Shown here: piece after piece, positions 50,030-58,637 of the stretch | Numbering within the stretch: position 1 is the first letter of the stretch | Layout of the letters: each line of letters opens with the position of its first letter | Assembly (NCBI GenBank): GCA_027941995.1 | Contig: CP115966.1 | Coordinates: forward strand, 2,294,001 to 2,358,000 | Length of the DNA stretch: 64,000 nucleotides | Reading direction: 5' to 3' | Origin: Erythrobacteraceae bacterium WH01K | Lineage (GTDB): Bacteria; Pseudomonadota; Alphaproteobacteria; Sphingomonadales; Sphingomonadaceae | Program-made: the position numbers and the translations under genes | Notes under the pieces: generated by a model | What the model was told of the DNA's origin: nothing | Seen by the model: only the letters and a program-made list of their open reading frames with translations | Databases searched by the model: none

Positions 50030-50193
50030 GGGGTCCGAAGACGCCTCCGACCCCTCTCGAGGTTCCTGCCATTGCTGGCAGGTTCGGGTCGCACACACAG
50101 GTCGCGGCGACCCGCCAGCCGGTTCAATACGTGGAAGATTTTTTTAAAGGGTTCGGCAATTCCTCCCTGCCAGGCAGGCTGGCGGAGGGAAAT
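50030..50193 (+). promoter_or_regulatory. hairpin-rich leader of the SRPBCC gene with sequestered ribosome site
   Basis: Several stems lie before the gene at 50194. CGACCC (50048-50053) pairs with GGGTCG (50086-50091), enclosing a hairpin CCTGCC (50065-50070)/GGCAGG (50077-50082). GGGTCGC (50086-50092) can instead pair with GCGACCC (50107-50113). Closest to the start, CCTCC (50162-50166) and GCCAG (50169-50173) pair with CTGGC (50179-50183) and GGAGG (50184-50188); this last GGAGG is the ribosome-binding site. The structures are read directly; regulation is an inference. Confidence 0.5.
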
Positions 50194-50706
50194 ATGTTCG
50201 GACTGTTCAAGTCTGCCCCGCGCCCGAAGGAGCCGGTTCGCTATATAGGGGAGGTCGAGATCGAGAAGCCGTGCGAAGACGTCTACGCCCTGCTCGACCT
50301 TGCCGATCCCCGGAACGCCAAGCGCGCGCTCGGCTACGATGTGCGGGAGATCGGCAAGGGCCGGTTCCAGATGATCATGGAGACGCTTCCGGACCTGACC
50401 TTCGTATTCGACGTGCGCGAGGCCAGGCCCGCCCGGCATTACGAATTCGACTGCATCATCGAGCCCGCGTTACCCAATCTCGTCCGGTCGAACGAGGTTT
50501 ACGAGCTGGAACCGCTGAACGAGGCTGCCTGCCGCCTGACGCTGACCAATACGGTCGAGCTGCGTCCCGGCCTCGGCAAGCGCGAATACCGGCACGAAAC
50601 CGCCATGATGGCAACGTCGACCCACAGCGCGCTACAGAAATTGAAGCTGCAGGCAGAGCACGGCGCGGCCGCGACCAAGGCGGTGGAGAACAACGCGCTG
50701 ATCTAG
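50194..50706 (+). CDS. SRPBCC-fold protein
   Basis: A 170-aa protein of the START/Bet v1-like SRPBCC fold: an N-terminal strand (YIGEVEIEKPCEDVYALLDL), a middle block (GYDVREIGKGRFQMIMETLP), and a C-terminal amphipathic helix (MMATSTHSALQKLKLQAEHG). Such domains bind hydrophobic ligands or act as chaperones; no ligand can be assigned. GGAGG precedes the ATG by six bases but is paired in a hairpin. It converges on the malate synthase gene. Confidence 0.82.
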   Translation: MFGLFKSAPRPKEPVRYIGEVEIEKPCEDVYALLDLADPRNAKRALGYDVREIGKGRFQMIMETLPDLTFVFDVREARPARHYEFDCIIEPALPNLVRSNEVYELEPLNEAACRLTLTNTVELRPGLGKREYRHETAMMATSTHSALQKLKLQAEHGAAATKAVENNALI

Positions 50707-50745
50707 CGCGCGCCCTCCAGTCCCCGCCCTGCCCCTTGGCCGAAG

Positions 50746-52857
50746 TCAGCCGGCAGCTTTCTTCGCCAGCCGCCATTTGTGCAGCAGCGGTTCGGTATAA
50801 CCGCTGGGCTGCTCCGCGCCTTTGAACACGAGATCGCAGGCTGCCTCGAAGGCGATGCTGCTATCCCAGTTGCCGGCCATCGGCTCGTAATCGGGATCGC
50901 CTGCATTCTGCTCGTCGACCTTGACCGCCATGCGCTTCAGGCTGTCCATCACCTGGTCTTCGGTGGCGATGCCGTGCATCAGCCAGTTGGCCATGTGCTG
51001 GCTGGAAATACGCAGCGTGGCGCGGTCTTCCATCAGGCCGACATCGTTGATGTCCGGCACTTTCGAACAGCCGACGCCTGCATTGATCCAGCGCACGACG
51101 TAGCCGAGCAGGCCTTGCGCATTGTTATCCAGTTCCTCGCGCACCTCGTCTTCCGACCAGTTCGCACCGTCGGCCAGCGGGATCGTCAGCAGCGGCTCGA
51201 GGCCGGGCACCTCGCCCAGACCCTTCTGCACGCCGAACACGTCTTCGCGGTGATAGTGGATCGCGTGCAGGGTCGCTGCGGTCGGCGAAGGGACCCATGC
51301 GGTGTTCGCGCCGGCCTTCAGGTGGCCGATCTTCTCCAGCATCATCTTGCCCATGAGGTCGGGCGCGGGCCACATGCCCTTGCCGATCTGCGCGCGGCCC
51401 GACAGGCCGTGCCTGAGGCCGATGCCGACATTGCGTGCCTCGTAAGCCTTCAGCCAGGCGCTGTCCTTCATCGCGCCCTTTCGCATCATGGGGCCGGCCT
51501 GCATCGAGGTGTGGATCTCGTCTCCGGTGCGGTCGAGGAAGCCGGTATTGATGAACACGATGCGGTCCTTCACCGCATGGATGCAGGCGCCCAGATTGGC
51601 GCTGGTGCGGCGTTCCTCGTCCATCACGCCGACCTTGATCGTGTGGCGGTCGAGGCCCAGCATGTCCTCCACCGCGTCGAACAGGTCATTGGTGAAAGCG
51701 CATTCTTCCGGCCCGTGCATCTTGGGCTTCACGATGTAGATGCTGCCTTCGCGGCTGTTGCCGTATTTCGTCAGGCCGCGCACGTCCTGAGTGGAGATGG
51801 CGCTGGTCAGCACCGCGTCCATGATGCCTTCGGGAATCTCCTCGCCGTTTTCCAGCAGGATGGCCGGATTGGTCATCAGGTGGCCGACATTGCGCACGAA
51901 CAGCAGGCTGCGGCCCGGCAGCGTGAATTCCTGTCCCTCGCTGTCGGTATAGGTCCGGTTGCCCGCCAGTTCGCGGGTCATGATCCTGCCGCCCTTGTCG
52001 AAGCTTTCGGTCAGGTCGCCGCGAATGATGCCCAGCCAGTTGCCATAGGCCAGCAGCTTGTCCTCGGCATCGACCGCCGCGACCGAATCTTCCAGGTCGA
52101 CGATCGAGGTCAGCGCCGCTTCGAGATTGATGTCCGCGATGCCGGCAGGATCGGTCTTGCCGACCGGATGATCGGAATCGAACACGACCTCGATATGCAG
52201 GCCATTGTGCTTGAACAAGGCGGCCTTGTCGTTCCGCCCGACATATTGCGACGGATCGGCCAGCGGGATGTCGCGACCTTCCACGTTTTCAAGGTCGGCC
52301 CAGCTCTTGCCATCCGCCAGCGGCACGGCTTCGTCCATGAAACGCTTCGCCTCGGCGATTACCGCGTCGCCGCGAACCGGGTCGTAGCCGCCCGGTTTCG
52401 CCGGCGGGGCGTCCAGCGCGTCGGTGCCGTAGAATGCATCGTACAGGCTGCCCCAGCGGGCATTGGCAGCGTTCAGAAGGAAGCGCGCATTCAGGACCGG
52501 GACCACCAGCTGCGGACCGGCCATGCGCGCGATTTCCGGATCGACGTTCTTCGGGTCGACCGTGAAGTCGCCCGGTTCCGGGACGAGATAGCCGATCTCT
52601 TCCAGGAACGCGCGATAGGCGTCCTTGTCGTGCGGCTTGCCCCGGCGTTCGCGGTGCCAGTCGTCCAGCTGCCATTGCAGATTGTCCCGCTTCGCCAGCA
52701 GGTCGGCGTTACGCGGCGCGAAGGTTTCGACAAGCCCGGTAAAGCCGCGCCAGAACGCATCGGCTTCCATCCCGATGGGCGGCAGGACTTCGCTTTCGAT
52801 GAAAGCGGCCAGCGCGGAATCGACCTTCAGGCGGTTTTTGACGACATATTGGGACAA
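50746..52857 (-). CDS. glcB: malate synthase G
   Basis: A 703-aa monomeric malate synthase joining glyoxylate and acetyl-CoA. Conserved blocks include [18 protein letters not shown] (with the metal ligand region), [16 protein letters not shown], and [17 protein letters not shown]. It ends the glyoxylate bypass or glycolate use. The start is taken as TTG at 52857, preceded by GAGGA at good spacing; a GTG four codons upstream (52869) is the alternative. The family is usually about 720 residues, so this is slightly short but intact. Confidence 0.95.
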   Translation of the reverse strand: MSQYVVKNRLKVDSALAAFIESEVLPPIGMEADAFWRGFTGLVETFAPRNADLLAKRDNLQWQLDDWHRERRGKPHDKDAYRAFLEEIGYLVPEPGDFTVDPKNVDPEIARMAGPQLVVPVLNARFLLNAANARWGSLYDAFYGTDALDAPPAKPGGYDPVRGDAVIAEAKRFMDEAVPLADGKSWADLENVEGRDIPLADPSQYVGRNDKAALFKHNGLHIEVVFDSDHPVGKTDPAGIADINLEAALTSIVDLEDSVAAVDAEDKLLAYGNWLGIIRGDLTESFDKGGRIMTRELAGNRTYTDSEGQEFTLPGRSLLFVRNVGHLMTNPAILLENGEEIPEGIMDAVLTSAISTQDVRGLTKYGNSREGSIYIVKPKMHGPEECAFTNDLFDAVEDMLGLDRHTIKVGVMDEERRTSANLGACIHAVKDRIVFINTGFLDRTGDEIHTSMQAGPMMRKGAMKDSAWLKAYEARNVGIGLRHGLSGRAQIGKGMWPAPDLMGKMMLEKIGHLKAGANTAWVPSPTAATLHAIHYHREDVFGVQKGLGEVPGLEPLLTIPLADGANWSEDEVREELDNNAQGLLGYVVRWINAGVGCSKVPDINDVGLMEDRATLRISSQHMANWLMHGIATEDQVMDSLKRMAVKVDEQNAGDPDYEPMAGNWDSSIAFEAACDLVFKGAEQPSGYTEPLLHKWRLAKKAAG

Positions 52858-52981
52858 GAGATTCCTCACACAGAATAACGGCGATTGCAGATGTCTGGGG
52901 AGGACGTGTGCGCCTATGCGATAGCTGCGCTCCATTTGCAACGGGTTGGATAGCTGCCGCCCTGCCGCTAAGCGGTTGCGG

Positions 52982-54193
52982 ATGAAACCGATAGAAGGTC
53001 CGCTCGCCACCGCCACCCAGTCCATCGACGGCGCCGCCATGCTGGCGCAGGTGGAACGCTGGGCGGCGATCAATTCCGGCACAGGCAATCTGGATGGCCT
53101 GCGCGAAATGGCGGGAGAACTGGCGGATGCGTTCTCCGTATTGCCGGGCGAGATCACATTGGAAGAGCCCGCCCCCGTCACGCAGGTGGATGCCGGCGGC
53201 AGGGAATACGAGGTCGAATACGGCAAGCACCTCGTCTGCTCCGTACGCCCCGATGCGGCGCGGCGGTTTATCCTGACCGGACACATGGACACCGTCTTCC
53301 CCGCCGACCACCCGTTCCAGGCGCTGACCTGGCTGGACGACGAGACCCTGAACGGCCCCGGCACGGCGGACATGAAGGGCGGGATCGCGGTCATGCTCCA
53401 CGCGCTCATCGCGCTGGAGGGGCTGAGCGAGTGGCAGGACGTCGGCTACGACGTGATGATAAATGCGGACGAGGAAACAGGCTCGCTCTCCTCCGCCCCG
53501 CTGATCGAACGGCTGGCGAAGGGGAAATACGCTGCCCTGACCTATGAACCGGCCGCCACGCCGGAAGGCACGCTGGCGCATGCGCGCGGCGGTAGCGGGA
53601 ATTACGCACTGACCGTCACGGGCAGGAGCGCCCATGCCGGGCGCAATCCGCGCGACGGGCGCAATGCCATCGTCGCCGCCGCCACGCTGGCGGTGCGGCT
53701 CAAGGAATTGCAGCGCGACGACATCAGCGTCAACCCGGCGAAAATCGAGGGCGGAGCAGCCAACAACGTCGTGCCCGACCATGCCGTCCTGCGCTTCAAC
53801 ATCCGGCCCAGGGAACCCGCCGCCGCCGACTGGTTCACCGGCGAAATGAATGCCTTGCTGGGCGAAGTTAGGCAGTCGCAGGAGGTGGACATCCATGTCC
53901 ATGGCGGCATCACCCGTCCACCCAAGCCGGTGGGCCGCCGCGCCCAGAAACTGTTCGACATCGTGCGCGATTGCGGCGCGCAACTCGGGCAGGAGATCGA
54001 CTGGCAATCGACCGGCGGCGTGTGCGACGGCAACAACATCGCCGCCACCGGCGTCCCCGTGGTCGATACGATGGGCGTACGCGGCGGCAAGATCCACTCG
54101 CCGAACGAATTCATGATCGCGCCTTCGCTGAAAGAGCGCGCCCAGCTATCGACCCTGGTCCTCCACCGCCTCGCTACCGGAGAAGCGATTTGA
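52982..54193 (+). CDS. M20-family metallohydrolase in the arginine succinyltransferase operon
   Basis: A 403-aa M20 dinuclear zinc hydrolase. Zinc-binding residues are visible in [19 protein letters not shown], and NADEETGS, and the dimerisation domain follows ([16 protein letters not shown]). Relatives are carboxypeptidase G2-like, deacylases or desuccinylases. It is coupled to astA by a 4-base TTGA overlap. Its position at the head of astA-astB suggests it acts on an N-succinyl amino acid, possibly replacing the M14-type AstE, but this is a guess from context. The ATG at 52982 is the first after a non-matching upstream stretch. Confidence 0.9.
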   Translation: MKPIEGPLATATQSIDGAAMLAQVERWAAINSGTGNLDGLREMAGELADAFSVLPGEITLEEPAPVTQVDAGGREYEVEYGKHLVCSVRPDAARRFILTGHMDTVFPADHPFQALTWLDDETLNGPGTADMKGGIAVMLHALIALEGLSEWQDVGYDVMINADEETGSLSSAPLIERLAKGKYAALTYEPAATPEGTLAHARGGSGNYALTVTGRSAHAGRNPRDGRNAIVAAATLAVRLKELQRDDISVNPAKIEGGAANNVVPDHAVLRFNIRPREPAAADWFTGEMNALLGEVRQSQEVDIHVHGGITRPPKPVGRRAQKLFDIVRDCGAQLGQEIDWQSTGGVCDGNNIAATGVPVVDTMGVRGGKIHSPNEFMIAPSLKERAQLSTLVLHRLATGEAI

Positions 54194-55203
54194 GTTTTCG
54201 CCTGCGCGCCAGTCGCCCCGACGATCTGGAACACCTGTATGAAATGGCCAAGCTGACGGGCGGTGGCTTCACCAACCTGCCGCCCGACCGCGACGCGCTG
54301 GGCGAGAAGCTGGAGACGAGCGCGAAAGCTTTCGCCAATACCCGCACCGAGCTGGTCGACGAGACATTCGTATTGGTGCTGGAAAATACCGAGACCGGCG
54401 CGGTGCGGGGCACTTGCCAGCTGATGACGAAAGTCGGCCAGCAATGGCCGTTCTATTCCTACCGCCTCAACACGCTGACCCAGTATTCGCAGGAGCTGGA
54501 CCGCACGGTCCGGGCCGAAATGCTGAGCCTGTCGACCGACCTCGAAGGGTCGAGCGAAGTCGGCGGCCTGTTCCTCCACCCGAACGAGAGGGCCGGCGGG
54601 CTCGGCCTTCTGCTCGCCCGCAGCCGCTATCTGTTCATACGGATGCACCGCGAAAGGTTCGCCGACCGCGTGCTGGCAGAGCTGCGCGGCATCATCGACG
54701 ACCGCGGCGGGTCCCCCTTCTGGGACGGGGTCGCCGGGCGGTTCTTCGGCATGACGTTCCAGGAAGCGGACTATTTCAACGCGATCAACGGCAACCAGTT
54801 CATCGCCGACCTGATGCCCAAGCACCCGGTCTATGTCGCCATGCTGGACGACGATGCGCGCGAGGTCATCGGCCTGCCCCACCCGACGGGGCGCGCCGCG
54901 ATGCGGATGCTGGAGAAGGAAGGCTTCGCCTACGAAGGCTATGTCGACATCTTCGACGGCGGGCCGACCATGCTGGCGCGGACCGACGAGGTCGTCAGCG
55001 TGAAGGACGCGGTGCGGGCCGAAATCTCCACGCAGCCATGCGAAGGCGGCGAGAAAGCGATCGTCGCCACTGGGCGGCTGGAGGATTTCCGGTCCTGCTA
55101 CGCCGTGCGCCAGCCGGATGGCGATACCATATCGATCGACGACCAGGCCCTCCGGACGCTGGGCGTAAGCGGGGGCGATACCGTGTGGAGCACCGTGCGA
55201 TGA
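54190..55203 (+). CDS. astA: arginine N-succinyltransferase
   Basis: A 337-aa acyltransferase that adds succinate from succinyl-CoA to arginine, the first step of the AST arginine-degradation pathway. Family blocks include FRLRASRPDDLEHLYEMAK, EVGGLFLHPNERAGG, and FWDGVAGRFFGMTFQEAD. The start codon is TTG at 54190, overlapping the stop of the M20 gene (TTGA). The gene overlaps astB by four bases (ATGA). Confidence 0.95.
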   Translation: MSFRLRASRPDDLEHLYEMAKLTGGGFTNLPPDRDALGEKLETSAKAFANTRTELVDETFVLVLENTETGAVRGTCQLMTKVGQQWPFYSYRLNTLTQYSQELDRTVRAEMLSLSTDLEGSSEVGGLFLHPNERAGGLGLLLARSRYLFIRMHRERFADRVLAELRGIIDDRGGSPFWDGVAGRFFGMTFQEADYFNAINGNQFIADLMPKHPVYVAMLDDDAREVIGLPHPTGRAAMRMLEKEGFAYEGYVDIFDGGPTMLARTDEVVSVKDAVRAEISTQPCEGGEKAIVATGRLEDFRSCYAVRQPDGDTISIDDQALRTLGVSGGDTVWSTVR

Positions 55204-56465
55204 GCATCGACAGCACACGCCTGAAAGAGATCAATTTCGACGGGCTGGTCGGGCCGAGCCACAATTACGCCGGTCTCAGCCTCGGCAATATCGCCAGTGC
55301 CAGTCACGGGGGCGATCCGTCCTATCCCCGCGCCGCGGCGCTGCAGGGCGTTGCCAAGATGCGCGGTAATATGGGCCGAGGCCTCTCGCAGGGTTTCCTG
55401 CTGCCCCTGCCCCGCCCCAATGACGATCTCCTGCGCCGGATCGGTGCGGACGACAACATGCCCCCGCAGCTTCGCGCGGCCGCATGGTCGGCCAGTTCGA
55501 TGTGGACCGCCAATGCCGCCACCGTCAGCCCGGCCCCCGATACCGCCGACGGGCGCTGCCATCTGACCCCGGCCAATCTCGTCACCATGCTCCACCGCGG
55601 GCAGGAATGGCGCGACACGAAGGCGCAGCTGGAGATCGCGTTCGGCAATAGCGACCACTTCGCGGTGCACGAAGCCGTGCCGTCCAGCTTCGGCGACGAG
55701 GGCGCGGCGAACCATATGCGTTTTTGCGAAGGACACGGGAGCCCGGGGGTCGAGGTGTTCGTTTACGGGCGTCCCGGCGGCCGCTTTCCCGCGCGCCAGC
55801 ACGAACAGGCCAGCCGCGCCGTCGCCCGGCTCCACGGCCTCGACCCCACGACTTGCGTTTTCATCGAGCAGAACCCCGCCGCGATCGAGGCTGGCGCGTT
55901 TCACAACGACGTCGTGGCCGTGGCGAACGAGCGGGTGCTTTTCACCCATGCCGAGGCCTTTGCCGACCAGCAGGGCGCCTATGATGCAATCCGCGCCGCG
56001 TTCCCGGCTCTGGAGGTCGTTGAGGTGCCCGCCGAAGCGGTCAGCATGGCGGAGGCGATCCGGACCTATCTGTTCAACGCCCAGCTATTGACCCTGCCGA
56101 CCGGCGAAATGTCCTTGATCGTGCCCGAGGAATGCCGCGAAAGCCCCGATGTCTGGCAGTTCTGCGAGCAGATGATCGCCGGCAACGGTCCCATCCGGCA
56201 GATCATCCCGGTCGATGTGCGTCAGTCCATGGCCAATGGCGGCGGCCCTGCCTGCCTGCGCCTGCGTGTCGTTGCCGACCCTGCGACGGTCGATCCCCGT
56301 TTCCTGCTGGGCGAGGCGAAGGCTGACCTGCTGGAGACGGTCATCGCGAAGAACTGGCCCGAACAGATCGACCCCGCCGATATCGGCAGCGATGGCCTGG
56401 CGTCGTCAGTGCGCGCGGCGCGTTCGGCGCTGCTGGATGCGCTGGACCTTTCCGCGCTGCGCTGA
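55200..56465 (+). CDS. astB: N-succinylarginine dihydrolase
   Basis: A 421-aa enzyme of the guanidino-modifying (amidinotransferase) superfamily that turns N-succinylarginine into N-succinylornithine, releasing ammonia and CO2. The N-terminus FDGLVGPSHNYAGLSLGN is diagnostic, and the catalytic Cys is expected near the C-terminus (GGGPACLRLRV), with the catalytic His in AFHNDVVAV. The start overlaps astA (ATGA). The later pathway genes astC and astD are not adjacent. Confidence 0.96.
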   Translation: MSIDSTRLKEINFDGLVGPSHNYAGLSLGNIASASHGGDPSYPRAAALQGVAKMRGNMGRGLSQGFLLPLPRPNDDLLRRIGADDNMPPQLRAAAWSASSMWTANAATVSPAPDTADGRCHLTPANLVTMLHRGQEWRDTKAQLEIAFGNSDHFAVHEAVPSSFGDEGAANHMRFCEGHGSPGVEVFVYGRPGGRFPARQHEQASRAVARLHGLDPTTCVFIEQNPAAIEAGAFHNDVVAVANERVLFTHAEAFADQQGAYDAIRAAFPALEVVEVPAEAVSMAEAIRTYLFNAQLLTLPTGEMSLIVPEECRESPDVWQFCEQMIAGNGPIRQIIPVDVRQSMANGGGPACLRLRVVADPATVDPRFLLGEAKADLLETVIAKNWPEQIDPADIGSDGLASSVRAARSALLDALDLSALR

Positions 56466-56481
56466 GTTATCGATGCAGACG

Positions 56482-56514
56482 GGCGCTGCCAACTCACGGT
56501 AGCGCCGGAATTTT
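56482..56514 (+). terminator. terminator after astB
   Basis: GGCGCTGCC (56482-56490) pairs with GGTAGCGCC (56498-56506) with one G-U pair, loop of seven, followed by GGAATTTT, a modest U-run. It lies 17 bp after the astB stop. Confidence 0.5.
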
Positions 56515-56642
56515 CAGGGTTAACGCGCTTGCCAGCGTGTCGGTGAACCTTACACTCGCCGCCTGTGTTAACCACTGGACTGCGCAGGTCCGCGCCATTG
56601 GCGCAGGCCTTGCAGGGCAAAAGGTTAAGGAGCCTGCGCTAA

Positions 56643-56888
56643 ATGCTTAAGAAGATCAGCCGCCTGTTTGTCATCAAGACACGTTTCGAGGCGTATCTGA
56701 TCATCTTCGCCCTGGCGCTGGGCGCGATGACGCGCGGCTCGCTCTACACCCTGCAATATCCGGGCATCGGCGGTTACCTTCTGATGGCAGCCACGGCCGG
56801 CGCGGTATTCCTCGGCGGCGCGAAGATCCTCGATGCCCTGCGTTACGAGCGCGAAGCGAAGGAACACGCGCGACTGTCCGAAAAATAG
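56643..56888 (+). CDS. small two-helix membrane protein, hypothetical
   Basis: An 81-aa protein with a basic N-terminus (LKKISRLFVIKTR), two hydrophobic segments (about residues 16-32 and 44-62) and a charged C-terminus ending in KEHARLSEK. It is probably an inner-membrane hairpin with both ends in the cytoplasm. No family is recognised. AAGGAG lies about ten bases before the ATG. A hairpin followed by TTTTT directly after the stop fits a terminator. It stands alone between astB and ssrA. Confidence 0.75.
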   Translation: MLKKISRLFVIKTRFEAYLIIFALALGAMTRGSLYTLQYPGIGGYLLMAATAGAVFLGGAKILDALRYEREAKEHARLSEK

Positions 56889-56901
56889 TGGCGCGAAAGC
56901 T

Positions 56902-56934
56902 GGGGGTTTCTGTTGCCAGGCCCCCGCGTTTTTG
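56902..56934 (+). terminator. terminator with repeated CTGTTGC loop, copy 1
   Basis: GGGGG (56902-56906) pairs with CCCCC (56921-56925) around a loop containing CTGTTGCCAGG, followed by GCGTTTTT. It follows the 81-aa gene by 13 bases and would end its transcript. A near-identical stem-loop occurs about 95 bp to the right, next to the ssrA end. Confidence 0.65.
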
Positions 56935-56988
56935 ATCGGAGGGGGACGACCGTCGCTCCGGAGGCGAACTCGGCTCATTCCCATGAAC

Positions 56989-57021
56989 GAAAAGTGGGGG
57001 GTTCTGTTGCTAGGCCCCCCC
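56989..57021 (-). terminator. terminator-like hairpin beyond ssrA, repeat copy 2
   Basis: On the minus strand GGGGGGG is followed by a loop with GCAACAGAA and then CCCCCC and ACTTTTCG. The loop and flanks match copy 1 (GCCTrGCAACAGAA). It lies just past the predicted 3' end of the tmRNA coding piece and probably terminates or processes it. A third, weaker copy (GGGCAACAGAAG) lies at about 57037-57053. Confidence 0.6.
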
Positions 57022-57039
57022 GGGCCCCCGGAATCCGCT

Positions 57040-57324
57040 TCTGTTGCCCGGTGGGTCCAACCGCGCTTTAGCTTTGTAAGATCAGGCCGCTAGGCCGTCA
57101 GGTTACGCAGCGATTGCGAGTGCTTCGTTATCGTTGGCACTTGTGTGTTTGAGCCTATTACGGGTTACTCAGCCCGGGTGAAAACACTGCCTTTCAACAC
57201 ACGTCGATCCTGGTTCGGCCCCATCAGGAAACCCGCGAAAACCGGGCCTTTTGGTGGAGCCGCCGGGTACTGCCCCCGGGTCCGTTGTGTCTATTACACA
57301 GCGTAGTTTATCGCCATAGACGGC
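57040..57324 (-). ncRNA. ssrA: two-piece (circularly permuted) tmRNA
   Basis: The minus strand carries an alphaproteobacterial permuted tmRNA. The acceptor piece (about 57324-57252) ends CGGCTCCACCA with an encoded CCA at 57254-57252 and contains a hairpin TGTGT-aatag-ACACA. After a 29-base spacer the coding piece starts GGGGCCGAACC (57222). GGGGCCG and CGGCTCC pair as a 7-bp acceptor stem with a G-U at the third pair, the alanine identity signal. The tag frame 57138-57103 reads GCC AAC GAT AAC GAA GCA, then CTC GCA ATC GCT GCG TAA, giving ANDNEALAIAA-stop. The 3' boundary of the coding piece is approximate. It rescues ribosomes stalled on broken mRNA. Confidence 0.93.
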
Positions 57325-57360
57325 AAAAAGCCGACACGCCCCATATAGGGAGTGCCGGCT
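57325..57360 (-). terminator. terminator after mscL, overlapping the ssrA promoter region
   Basis: On the minus strand AGCCGGCAC (57360-57352) pairs with GTGTCGGCT (57337-57329), nine pairs with one G-U, followed by TTTTT (57329-57325). It lies 33 bases after the mscL stop and directly before the tmRNA acceptor piece. The loop carries TATATG, the possible ssrA -10 box. Confidence 0.75.
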
Positions 57361-57370
57361 TAATGTGAAG
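57342..57370 (-). promoter_or_regulatory. possible ssrA promoter inside the mscL terminator
   Basis: On the minus strand CTTCAC (57370-57365) is separated by exactly 17 bases from TATATG (57347-57342), a fair match to alphaproteobacterial housekeeping boxes (CTTGAC, TATAAT). Transcription would start near 57335, just upstream of the acceptor piece. The -10 box lies in the terminator loop. Confidence 0.4.
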
Positions 57371-57393
57371 TGTAGGAATGGAAGGTAGCGGGC

Positions 57394-57864
57394 TTAGCCC
57401 ATCGGGCCGTTCTTCGGGGCGCCGGGCGCGCCGCTCTTCAGGGCGTCGCGGATTTCCTGCAGCAGTTCGATCTCGGTCGGGCCGGTCGCGGCCTCTTCCT
57501 CGGCCTTGGGCTCTTCCAGACGCGCCTTCACCTTGTTCACGTAGCGCACCATCAGGAAGATGATGAACGCCAGGATCACGAAGTTGATGATCGCGGTGAT
57601 GAAGGCACCGTATCCGATCATCGCAGCGCCGGCTTCCTTCAGCGCGGCGTAGTCGGTGGTGGAGCCTTCGTATCCTTCGGGGGTGCTCAGCAGGATGAAA
57701 TATTGCGAGAAATCCATCCCGCCGAAAATCCAGCCCACGACCGGCATGATCAGGTCGTCGGTCAGCGATGCCACGATGGTGGCAAAGGCGCCCGCGATGA
57801 TGACCGCAACGGCCAGTTCCATCACATTGCCCTTGGCAATGAATTCCTTGAATTCCGTCAGCAT
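57394..57864 (-). CDS. mscL: large-conductance mechanosensitive channel MscL
   Basis: A 156-aa channel that opens under membrane tension to release solutes. The N-terminal amphipathic helix and TM1 read LTEFKEFIAKGNVMELAVAV, and TM2 is INFVILAFIIFLMVRYVNK. The C-terminal helix is acidic and ends in a Gly/Ala/Pro tail. The start at 57864 follows GGGGGA. It is somewhat longer than E. coli MscL (136) because of its periplasmic loop and tail. It is divergent from lemA across 148 bp. Confidence 0.95.
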   Translation of the reverse strand: MLTEFKEFIAKGNVMELAVAVIIAGAFATIVASLTDDLIMPVVGWIFGGMDFSQYFILLSTPEGYEGSTTDYAALKEAGAAMIGYGAFITAIINFVILAFIIFLMVRYVNKVKARLEEPKAEEEAATGPTEIELLQEIRDALKSGAPGAPKNGPMG

Positions 57865-58012
57865 GGTCGTCCCCCTTATGCTTAACAAAAGATAGCGTGC
57901 TTTAGTCGCGGGATTCTCGCCGCGCAAGCTTGCGAGAGGGCGAAGGTGTGCTATCTAGGCAATACAGATCGCAATGCGCGCCGCCGCGCCAGTCCAGAGG
58001 AACCCCAGCGAC

Positions 58013-58630
58013 ATGACTTTCACCCGCCCCCTTGCCAGAATGCGCAACACCGTCCTTCTCGGCCTGGCCGCTGCCAGCCTCGCTTCGTGCGGCATCAACT
58101 CGGTGCCGACCGCAGAAGAGAACGCGAAGGCGAAATGGGCCGATGTCGAGGCGCAGTTCCAGCGCCGGGCGAATCTCATTCCCAACCTCGTCGAAGTCGC
58201 GCAGGGCGCTGCCGAGAACGAGCGCGGCATCCTGACCGAAGTGACCGAGGCCCGCGCCCGCGCAACCAGCGTCAATATCGATGCCGACCAGCTGGACGAT
58301 CCCGAGGCCATGGCACAGTTCCAGCAGGCACAGGGCCAGCTCGGTGCCGGTCTCGGCCGCCTGCTCGCCAGCTTCGAAGCCTATCCGCAGATCACCTCCA
58401 GCCAGAACTTCCTCGCGCTGCAGAGCCAGCTGGAAGGCACGGAGAACCGCATCGCCGTCGCCATCCGCGATTACAACGAAGCGGTGCGCAACTATAACAC
58501 AACCATCCGCACCTTCCCCGACACGATCGGCGCGAACCTGATCCATGGCGCGGAACCGCTGGTGCCTTACGAAGCTGCCAGCGAAGGCGCCGAAATCGCG
58601 CCGACGATCGACATGACCGACGGCAATTGA
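58013..58630 (+). CDS. lemA: LemA-family lipoprotein
   Basis: A 205-aa LemA-family protein. An N-terminal hydrophobic segment (LLGLAAASLASC) with a lipobox precedes the LemA helical bundle (AKWADVEAQFQRRANLIPNL, then YNTTIRTFPDTIGANL). The first ATG gives nine residues before MRNTVLLG, the other candidate start at 58040. LemA proteins commonly pair with TPM-domain proteins, as here, and are tied to envelope processes; the molecular role is not established. Confidence 0.92.
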   Translation: MTFTRPLARMRNTVLLGLAAASLASCGINSVPTAEENAKAKWADVEAQFQRRANLIPNLVEVAQGAAENERGILTEVTEARARATSVNIDADQLDDPEAMAQFQQAQGQLGAGLGRLLASFEAYPQITSSQNFLALQSQLEGTENRIAVAIRDYNEAVRNYNTTIRTFPDTIGANLIHGAEPLVPYEAASEGAEIAPTIDMTDGN

Positions 58631-58637
58631 GCCGGCG

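Noticed and set aside
56625-56984. A 119-codon minus-strand frame through the 81-aa gene and the first hairpin
   Set aside because: It runs through a terminator and overlaps the 81-aa gene, which has its own ribosome site; the hairpin-encoded residues are a repeat artefact.
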